A stretch of DNA of 8,320 nucleotides from Pseudomonadota bacterium (GTDB lineage: Bacteria > Desulfobacterota > Desulfobulbia > Desulfobulbales > DAOVYS01): assembly GCA_030635485.1 (NCBI GenBank), contig DAOVYS010000108.1, positions 1-8,320 of the forward strand. Reading direction: 5' to 3'. The position numbers and the translations under genes were made by a program. Positions 1 through 5,320 of the stretch are shown piece after piece (the stretch's first letter is position 1; each line of letters opens with the position of its first letter). The notes under the pieces were generated by a model that was not told where the DNA came from, made no database searches, and worked only from the letters and a program-made list of their open reading frames with translations.

Positions 1-110
1 CCCCATCTGCACGCGCTCAGGGCAAGCAACATAGAATGGCTATAGTCACTCGCCCTGATCACGTACCCCAAGGGCACTTCCTTCGGGCGCACATAAGCCT
101 GGGGCACTGG
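1..110. repeat. Interspersed structured repeat, copy 1 (left end cut by window edge)
   Basis: This stretch is closely related to bases 4329-4434. The opening CCCCATCTGCACGC is shared, and so is the block from about 57 to 104 (GATCACGTACCCCAAGG, then ACTTCCTTCGGGCGCACA, then AAGCCTGG). The middle differs in sequence but keeps a hairpin: TCAGGGC (17-23) pairs with GCCCTGA (52-58), with a smaller ATAG/CTAT hairpin inside it. CCCCA at 1-5 can pair with TGGGG at 100-104, closing the element. The outermost left arm lies outside the window, so the true left boundary is unknown. The right boundary near 110 is set only by loss of similarity to copy 2. Confidence 0.85.
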
Positions 111-170
111 TAAACGCTTACATGCCGGGGGTTCCCGTAAGTTCGTACCCCTGGCGAACGGTTACAATTT

Positions 171-929
171 ATGATCAGTCACCCAACTTTTTCCCCTCTT
201 CCCCGTTCCGACTTCCGGAGAATAAGAGACAAAAAGGGATTCACTGCTATTGAAATCCTGCTGGCAATAATCATTATCGGGTTGATGGTTATTGTTATGG
301 TCCCACGGGGACAAAGGGCGACCACAGAAGCAAGATACGGCATCGTTCGCCAGAACTGTACCCAGCTTGCGGGCTTTGCAGTTGACTGGATTGAACGTAT
401 GATGCTCGCCCAGGACGACAACTCCGCATCCACACGAATAGATTATTTGAACAGCCTGGCAACATGTAACCTGGACACCCCTGATTTCAGCTCCACAATA
501 GGCGCTAAAGGGGGAGTCTGGATCGCAACATCCAATATCAACAACTGGAACAACAACAGCAGATTGACCAGGGTAAAAGGCCGCATGATCAACAAAGAAG
601 GACCTGCAAGCCCTGAAATCAGCGTCCAGGGAATCATCAAATCAGATCAGCCATTGACTAATCCCTTCAATCAGCTGAGCGTGTTCGGCACAGGCAACTA
701 CAGTCCGAGCAGCGTGACCCCGGGTGCCATTGCAGCCGGAGGCGCGACAGCAGATACTACAACCTCCGTTCCCTGGGCCTATTTTGCACTGGTCTTTCAG
801 GGGACAGACAACCAAAATGGTGCCAGATATCCAAACAACGGGGTCGACTTTCACGCCGGCATGGCAACAACCTCTCTCCAAGGTCTGAAAAACGGAATCT
901 TTCTGGCAAGAGAGCGTCTTGAAAGATAA
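171..929 (+). CDS. Type IV pilin-like protein with prepilin N-terminal methylation motif
   Basis: The 252-residue product has a class III signal. Basic residues (RRIRDKKG, ending at G23) precede FTAIEILLAIIIIGLMVIV, with Glu at mature position 5 and a hydrophobic helix at about 24-45. This predicts cleavage after G23 and N-methylation of F24 by a prepilin peptidase, then insertion in the inner membrane or assembly into a pilus or pseudopilus. The mature part is about 229 residues, long for a major pilin and closer to minor pilins or pseudopilins. It is Asn/Ser/Thr-rich and has two cysteines (C63, C99) that could form a disulfide. No other pilus or type II secretion gene is nearby, so the role is unknown. 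The ATG at 171 lacks a clear Shine-Dalgarno, but no better start lies before the motif. Repeat copy 1 ends about 60 bases upstream. Confidence 0.8.
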   Translation: MISHPTFSPLPRSDFRRIRDKKGFTAIEILLAIIIIGLMVIVMVPRGQRATTEARYGIVRQNCTQLAGFAVDWIERMMLAQDDNSASTRIDYLNSLATCNLDTPDFSSTIGAKGGVWIATSNINNWNNNSRLTRVKGRMINKEGPASPEISVQGIIKSDQPLTNPFNQLSVFGTGNYSPSSVTPGAIAAGGATADTTTSVPWAYFALVFQGTDNQNGARYPNNGVDFHAGMATTSLQGLKNGIFLARERLER

Positions 930-1180
930 TAATCTTCGTAAGATCAGCCGCTTCAAATAGCCCTACCCTCCAACCTTCATTTTTTCGCTATTTACCGCAA
1001 AATTAGCTTAACCCATTAATTCAATTATACTTTTAGCTAAAGGCTAGTGGCTGACAGCTCTGCCAACAGATATTTACTATTGCACAATATATTATTATGC
1101 AATACTATATATGATCTTTGTACTAGCCCTGCACTTTACTCATAAATGTCGTAAGCATATTTTTTATCCCTAATTAACTA
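930..1180. other. Intergenic region between the pilin-like and marR-like genes
   Basis: This is 251 AT-rich bases with no convincing ORF and no clear terminator. ATCTT/AAGAT just after the pilin stop is too short and lacks a T-run. The recognisable content is the inverted repeat and weak promoter candidate listed separately, in the half nearer the MarR gene. Confidence 0.5.
1078..1104 (+). promoter_or_regulatory. Inverted repeat, candidate MarR operator overlapping a weak promoter
   Basis: TATTGCA (1078-1084) and TGCAATA (1098-1104) are perfect 7-base inverted arms around 13 AT-rich bases. A weak sigma-70-like pair overlaps them: TTGCAC (1080-1085), 17 bases, then TACTAT (1103-1108). The site lies about 77 bases before the MarR-family start. 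MarR regulators commonly bind inverted repeats over their own promoters, so autoregulation is a reasonable inference. No family consensus identifies this site with certainty. Confidence 0.4.
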
Positions 1181-1708
1181 ATGAAAAATAAGCAAAAAAC
1201 TAAACCGAACATGCAGAAGCAGAACAAGAAAGAAGATCCGAGATTTATCCGATTTCAGACTATTCTAAAAAATTTGCGCATCATCTTCCGTTCAACCCAG
1301 GCTCATTCCCGCTGGGTTGAAAAGGAATCAGGGCTTTCCGCCGCACAGTTGTGGATGTTGTGGGAGTTATTCAACGAACCAGGACTTACTGTCTCAGGGC
1401 TTGCAACAGTTTTGTCCATTCATCGATCAACCTGCAGCAATATGCTGGACAAACTTCAAGACAAGGAACTTGTCTACAGGGAACGTAGCCACAATGATCA
1501 ACGCGTTGTACAACTCTATTTAACAAAAAAAGGAACGGAATTGCTGGCTAAGGCGCCTCGACCGGCCCAAGGCACGCTTGCGGACGTCTTATTGAGATTG
1601 CCGGACGATGCTTTGCTGGAACTTGAACAAGGGTTGGACAAATTTGTAGCTGCTTTAAAAATTGTCGACACGGATGACGGCATGCTCCCCATTACCGAGA
1701 AATCATAG
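1181..1708 (+). CDS. MarR-family winged helix-turn-helix transcriptional regulator
   Basis: The 175-residue product has the MarR layout: an N-terminal dimerisation helix (about 21-50), a winged HTH at about 55-118 and a C-terminal helical part that would complete the dimer interface. The recognition helix region reads VLSIHRSTCSNMLDKLQDKEL, and the wing carries the D-x-R signature in SHNDQRVVQLYLTKKG (D106, R108). The first 20 residues are Lys/Gln/Asn-rich and probably disordered. No strong Shine-Dalgarno precedes the ATG at 1181, and a second ATG at 1211 is possible. It is a cytoplasmic DNA-binding dimer, usually a repressor relieved by a small ligand. It sits directly upstream of the methyltransferase block on the same strand, so it may control that block, itself, or both. 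The ligand is unknown. Confidence 0.88.
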   Translation: MKNKQKTKPNMQKQNKKEDPRFIRFQTILKNLRIIFRSTQAHSRWVEKESGLSAAQLWMLWELFNEPGLTVSGLATVLSIHRSTCSNMLDKLQDKELVYRERSHNDQRVVQLYLTKKGTELLAKAPRPAQGTLADVLLRLPDDALLELEQGLDKFVAALKIVDTDDGMLPITEKS

Positions 1709-1978
1709 TCCAATAAAACTTATTCCATGAAGAGACTAAAATCGGTTTTCACTTCTTTGCTTGTGCTCCTTTCCTGTGAATCTTTCTGGGAATCGATTTT
1801 CCTAAAAACCGCGCACAACAACTCCCCCCCCTGGTTATATCACCTTCCCCCAGACCATCTCTGAATAGAAATGGGTTTTCATTGCCGTTTTTTCACCCTT
1901 TTGTTGCATTAATTGCGGTCTATTCAAACGAGCCGTTTTTTAAGCAATACAATCTATTAAATATTATTTAAAAAAACT
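1709..1978. other. Intergenic region upstream of the methyltransferase block
   Basis: These 270 bases contain no strong gene. A 45-codon ORF (1727-1864) begins MKRLKSVFTSLLVLLSC, which resembles a short lipoprotein signal with an LLSC lipobox. It lacks a ribosome binding site and is followed by low-complexity Pro/Ser/His codons, so it is not called as a gene. TTGCATTAATTGC (about 1904-1916) and AGCAATACAAT (1943-1953) echo the half-sites upstream of the MarR gene. No corrinoid-responsive riboswitch motif was recognised. Confidence 0.4.
1948..1953 (+). promoter_or_regulatory. Candidate -10 element for the methyltransferase block
   Basis: TACAAT matches five of six bases of the sigma-70 -10 consensus and lies about 25 bases before the ATG at 1979. 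No good -35 hexamer is seen at 16-18 bases; the nearest, TTCAAA (1923-1928), gives a 19-base spacer. The preceding bases GCAATAC also occur over the candidate -10 upstream of the MarR gene, which hints at a shared operator half-site. Confidence 0.25.
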
Positions 1979-2755
1979 ATGAATTCTATCACCCAGACAT
2001 TGCAGACAAATACCATAGAGAATCTGTTTTTCCCATCTCCCACAGAGGAGGCCCCCCCGTTAACCACTTACTACAATCCGGGCTTTAACATTGATTTCAC
2101 AGAAAGACTGCTCGGTAAAAAAAATGGCAACAAGGTGCCCCGTTCCACCCAGACCAGACTGGACACTATGCAGAAGAGGCTGACTCCGCTGATCCATCCG
2201 AGGGTAAGCTTTGGAATCTACGAAATTTCAAAAATTGAAAAAGGCATAGTAAGTCTCGCCCACCACACCATTTTCCACAGCCACAAAATGGCCTATTCCC
2301 TGAAAGGCGCCAAAAGGGCGGTCATCTTTATTGCTACTATCGGACGTCAGATTGACGCTGAGATAAACAATCTCATGCGGAAAGGGGAATTAGCCAATGC
2401 ATACGTAGCCGATGCTCTTGGCTCCGGGGCGGTTGAACGTCTGGTGGAACAATTCCAAAAAGAGGTTGCAGCTGAACTTTTCAATGAAGATCAGGAAGTG
2501 GGACTGCGCTTCAGCCCTGGATACTGTGATTGGCCTATTACCGAGCAGACCGCCCTGTTCTCTCTTCTGGACAGTAAAACCGCAGGAGTCAAGTTGGGAA
2601 AAACATGCCTGATGGATCCCCGCAAGTCCGTTTCAGCGATTTTTGGAATTTACGATCAGGGTAAAATGCGTGTGAAACACTCGAAAAACCCCTGCATGAG
2701 ATGCGCAAAAAAGGATTGTATTGCAAGACGGACGGCTGTTGCGGAAGAAATTTAG
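1979..2755 (+). CDS. Stand-alone MetH-type (vitamin B12-dependent methionine synthase) activation domain protein
   Basis: The 258-residue product matches the reductive-activation, AdoMet-binding domain of cobalamin-dependent methionine synthase, without the other MetH modules. The key block is RFSPGYCDWPITEQ (177-190), equivalent to the R-x-x-PGY AdoMet-contact motif of MetH, followed by KSVSAIFGI (216-224). A Cys-rich tail (C239, C242, C247, then basic residues) is not part of E. coli MetH and could bind metal or an Fe-S cluster. In MetH this domain uses AdoMet and an electron donor to remethylate inactive Co(II) cobalamin. Here, upstream of corrinoid methyltransferase genes, it is a candidate reactivator of the corrinoid protein encoded at 6885-7565; that is inference. 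No Shine-Dalgarno precedes the ATG at 1979, only an A-rich run. The next gene begins 87 bases downstream. Confidence 0.85.
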   Translation: MNSITQTLQTNTIENLFFPSPTEEAPPLTTYYNPGFNIDFTERLLGKKNGNKVPRSTQTRLDTMQKRLTPLIHPRVSFGIYEISKIEKGIVSLAHHTIFHSHKMAYSLKGAKRAVIFIATIGRQIDAEINNLMRKGELANAYVADALGSGAVERLVEQFQKEVAAELFNEDQEVGLRFSPGYCDWPITEQTALFSLLDSKTAGVKLGKTCLMDPRKSVSAIFGIYDQGKMRVKHSKNPCMRCAKKDCIARRTAVAEEI

Positions 2756-2830
2756 TTCGCTTCGCTCACAATTGATGCACTCCTAAAAAATCATGGAATG
2801 GCTAAATAAAAATTTCGATATACGCACCAA

Positions 2831-2836
2831 AGAGGT
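2831..2836 (+). promoter_or_regulatory. Ribosome binding site for the first MttB-family gene
   Basis: AGAGGT lies six bases before the ATG at 2843 and supports that start. Confidence 0.7.
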
Positions 2837-2842
2837 AAACCA

Positions 2843-4306
2843 ATGAAGACCAGAAAGGGTCTGGCAGGCGGCCAATACACTCCGCTCTCTGAAAAGGATA
2901 TAAAAAAAATCGATGACGCTTCCATGCAAATATTTGAGGAAGTCGGTGTGCAGGTGAATTTTCCCGCAGCCCTTGAAACCTTTCTTGAAGCCGGCGCCAC
3001 TGTGGACGAAAAACAGAATATCGTAAAAATGGACCGAGGGCTGGTAAAAGAGCTACTTTCATCAGCCCCGGCGACAATCACACTCTACGGCCGTGATGAA
3101 TCAGGCGAACACGATCTTGAGATAGGCGGCAACAGGGTCTACATGGGCACCGGCGGAACCGCTCTAAATGTGCAGGATCCAGGCAGCAACGATTCAAGGA
3201 GGGCAGAGCTTCGGGATATAATGAACATGGCCCGCCTGGTTGATCATCTGGACAATATCCATTTTTACATGCTCAATGTTTACCCCAGCGATCTATCTGT
3301 GAAGGGAATCGATGTGAATCGATTCGGCGCGGGCCTTAACAGGACGCGTAAGCATATCATGGGAGGCGTGTATACACTAGATGGGGTACGTAATGTCATA
3401 AAAATGGCTGAAAAAATCGCCGGTTCACCGGAAACTTTACGAAAGCGTCCTTTCATCTCTATGGTCGCGTGCCCGATCAGCCCGTTCAAGCTGGACCAGA
3501 GCTATGGTGAACTCGCTGTAGAGGCGGCAAAGAACAATATTCCGGTTGTTGTGCCTGCCGAACCTCTGTGCGGCGCCACTGCTCCCATAACACTGGCCGG
3601 AAACCTCGTGGTTCAGACTGTCGACACTCTGGCTGGAATCATAATGACTCAGCTTGCAAATCCAGGTAGCCCTGCCATTTATGGCTGTATCTCGTCAATC
3701 ACCGATCTCAGAGATATGAAATATCTGGCCGGAGCTGTTGAAATGGGACTTATGAACGCGGGTGCAGCTCAAATGGCCCAGTTTTACAACCTACCCTTTT
3801 ACGCAACCGCCGGCATGACCGACTCTAAAACCATTGATGCCCAGGCGGGTTATGAATCCGCAATTACCTCAACCTTGGTTGCTCTTGCCGGAGCAAATTT
3901 CATTCACGATGCGGCCGGATTTGTCGAATTCTGCATGACCGCATCATACGACAAACTGGTAGTGGATAATGAGATTATCGGCATGGTAATGCGGGCCGTG
4001 GAAGGTATTGAGGTGAACGATAGAACACTGGCTCTGGACGATATCAAAAAAGTTGGACCGGGGGGGCACTTTGTCTCTTCACGCCACACCCGTAAATATA
4101 TGCGCACAGAGCAATACAGACCGGAACTGAGCGACCGAAATACGCGCGACCAGTGGCAGGCCGACGGCAGCCGGGATGCATGCCAACGTGCCACGGATTA
4201 TGTCCGCAAAGTTTTAGAAGCGCCGGCGGAGAATGTACTGTCTGAGGATGTTCGCGCCTTTATTAAGGCGGAAATTCCTGCTATTCAGCCATTCATTATG
4301 GAATAG
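2843..4306 (+). CDS. Trimethylamine methyltransferase (MttB) family protein, non-pyrrolysine type
   Basis: The 487-residue product is a full-length MttB-superfamily TIM-barrel methyltransferase. Family-typical blocks include GTGGTALNVQDPGSNDSRR (about 103-121), GATAPITLAGN (mid-protein), VVDNEIIGMVMRAVEG (about 373-388) and GPGGHFVSSRHTRKYMRTE (about 404-422). True trimethylamine MttB enzymes read through an in-frame amber codon as pyrrolysine; this gene has none and ends at TAG after a normal family length. Non-pyrrolysine relatives demethylate quaternary amines such as glycine betaine, proline betaine, carnitine or gamma-butyrobetaine, transferring the methyl to a Co(I) corrinoid protein. 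The substrate here is unknown. It follows the MetH-activation gene by 87 bases and is separated from the other methyltransferase genes by a repeat insertion. It is clearly paralogous to, but diverged from, the product at 5321-6859. Confidence 0.92.
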   Translation: MKTRKGLAGGQYTPLSEKDIKKIDDASMQIFEEVGVQVNFPAALETFLEAGATVDEKQNIVKMDRGLVKELLSSAPATITLYGRDESGEHDLEIGGNRVYMGTGGTALNVQDPGSNDSRRAELRDIMNMARLVDHLDNIHFYMLNVYPSDLSVKGIDVNRFGAGLNRTRKHIMGGVYTLDGVRNVIKMAEKIAGSPETLRKRPFISMVACPISPFKLDQSYGELAVEAAKNNIPVVVPAEPLCGATAPITLAGNLVVQTVDTLAGIIMTQLANPGSPAIYGCISSITDLRDMKYLAGAVEMGLMNAGAAQMAQFYNLPFYATAGMTDSKTIDAQAGYESAITSTLVALAGANFIHDAAGFVEFCMTASYDKLVVDNEIIGMVMRAVEGIEVNDRTLALDDIKKVGPGGHFVSSRHTRKYMRTEQYRPELSDRNTRDQWQADGSRDACQRATDYVRKVLEAPAENVLSEDVRAFIKAEIPAIQPFIME

Positions 4307-4309
4307 AGG

Positions 4310-4450
4310 TTAAGGGGGGTCACAGGCACCCCATCTGCACGCACTCGGCCCCAGCAGCAATATACAGGGAGTATAATCAGGGGCCGATCACGTACCCCAA
4401 GGGCACTTCCTTCGGGCGCACAGAAGCCTGGAGCGCCTGTGACCCCTTAA
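4310..4450. repeat. Interspersed structured repeat, copy 2 (complete, foldable into a three-way junction)
   Basis: The element is bounded by TTAAGGGG (4310-4317) and its complement CCCCTTAA (4443-4450). The outer arm continues inward: TCACAGGC (4320-4327) pairs with GCCTGTGA apart from a one-base offset near the middle, then CCCCA and TCTG..CGC pair with TGGAG and GCG..CAGA. Two hairpins sit inside. One is TCGGCCCC (4345-4352) with GGGGCCGA (4380-4387), capped by TATAC/GTATA. The other is CCCAAGG (4396-4402) with CCTTCGGG (4409-4416), containing one bulged C. Copy 1 is at 1-110. The size, terminal complementarity and dispersed copies resemble REP/MITE-like palindromic elements, but no transposase is present here and no clean target duplication is seen. 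Confidence 0.88.
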
Positions 4451-4503
4451 CAGTCAGAGGGTTTTTCAATGGTGTTTATTACCCCGTGATCGGTTACGTA
4501 TAG

Positions 4504-4508
4504 AGGAG
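4504..4508 (+). promoter_or_regulatory. Ribosome binding site for the methyl-H4folate methyltransferase gene
   Basis: AGGAG lies six bases before the ATG at 4515. The gene therefore keeps its own translation signal downstream of the repeat insertion. Confidence 0.75.
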
Positions 4509-4514
4509 AAATTT

Positions 4515-5312
4515 ATGATCACAATTGCTGAAAAAATTAATGCTACCATTCCATCTGTTAAAAAGATTATTGAGACCAGGGACAGGGGAAAATTGCTGGA
4601 ACTGGCCCGGACGCAGTCCAAGGCCGGGGCGGATTATCTGGACGTGAATGTGGGCACCGGAACCGGCAGCCGGCAGGATGAAATTGATTCCATGCGCTGG
4701 GCCGTGACCATGATTCAGGAAGAGGTTGAAACGCCATTATGCATAGACAGTGCTGATCCGGACGTACTCGCTGCAGGACTTGCCGCCAGGGATGGACGAC
4801 CTGCCCTGATCAATTCAACCAAAGGCTCGGATGAACACCTTAATAAAGTCGTACCCCTGGCAAGGGAATACGGCCAGCCACTCGTAGGCCTGGCCATGGA
4901 TGAAGAGGGCATTCCCGCAACTGTAACCGCTCGTGTCGCCGCCTGTTCAAAAATAGTCTCTACATGCGCCGAGAACCGGGTCGGCATGGACAATGTGTTC
5001 TTTGATCCCCTTGTGCTCCCTGTTTCAACTGATGTCAAACAGGGATTGGTTACGCTGGAAACCATCCGTGCCTTAAAAGAGCAATTCCAAAAAGCGCACA
5101 TCGTGATGGCTGTTTCCAATGTCTCTTTCGGCCTGCCTGAAAGAAGAATTTTCAATACCGCCTTTCTGCACATGGCTATCTTTGCCGGTCTTGACACTGC
5201 TATTTTAGACGTGCTGAATCCTGACCTGATGGGCGCGATAAAAACCGCTGAGGCCATTATGGGCAGAGACCGCCATTGCCGTAAATATGCCAGGTTCTGG
5301 CGAAATAGATGA
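4515..5312 (+). CDS. Methyltetrahydrofolate:corrinoid protein methyltransferase (AcsE/MtgA-like)
   Basis: The 265-residue product is a single pterin-binding TIM barrel, close to the usual ~262 residues of AcsE-type enzymes. DVNVG (43-47), CIDSAD with D78, INSTK with N100, the AMDEEG loop with D129, FFDPLVLP with D164, and AVSNVSFGLPERR with N202 match the folate-contact positions of the family. It transfers a methyl group between a corrinoid protein and tetrahydrofolate in the cytoplasm. In AcsE the direction is methyl-H4folate to the corrinoid Fe-S protein. Beside MttB-type enzymes, as in glycine betaine clusters, it is inferred to run the other way and make methyl-H4folate. The end GRDRHCRKYARFWRNR fits the family, so the protein is complete. 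Its TGA overlaps the first possible start of the next gene and lies eight bases before the preferred one, so translation is probably coupled. Confidence 0.92.
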   Translation: MITIAEKINATIPSVKKIIETRDRGKLLELARTQSKAGADYLDVNVGTGTGSRQDEIDSMRWAVTMIQEEVETPLCIDSADPDVLAAGLAARDGRPALINSTKGSDEHLNKVVPLAREYGQPLVGLAMDEEGIPATVTARVAACSKIVSTCAENRVGMDNVFFDPLVLPVSTDVKQGLVTLETIRALKEQFQKAHIVMAVSNVSFGLPERRIFNTAFLHMAIFAGLDTAILDVLNPDLMGAIKTAEAIMGRDRHCRKYARFWRNR

Positions 5313-5316
5313 GGAA
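5311..5316 (+). promoter_or_regulatory. Ribosome binding site that decides the start of the second MttB-family gene
   Basis: GAGGAA begins within the stop codon of the upstream gene and sits four bases before ATG 5321. An in-frame ATG at 5309 overlaps that stop as ATGA but has no purine-rich sequence at a useful distance, so 5321 is preferred. Confidence 0.55.
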
Positions 5317-5320
5317 TGTA

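Noticed and set aside
1709..1978. Cobalamin or SAM riboswitch upstream of the corrinoid genes
   Set aside because: No B12-box-like or SAM-box-like conserved core was recognised, and the region is too AT-rich and unstructured.
1..4450. CRISPR or other array from the repeated sequence
   Set aside because: Only two copies, 4.3 kb apart, with internal secondary structure and no spacers.
4305..4460. AGAGG target-site duplication flanking repeat copy 2
   Set aside because: The left AGAGG touches the element but the right one is five bases away, so it is probably chance.
5309..5311. ATG 5309 as start of the second MttB gene
   Set aside because: It has no upstream ribosome binding site; ATG 5321 has GAGGAA just before it. 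The difference is only four residues.
5200..5312. Possible frameshift truncating the methyl-H4folate methyltransferase
   Set aside because: Length (265 residues) and the C-terminal sequence GRDRHCRKYARFWRNR fit complete AcsE-type proteins.
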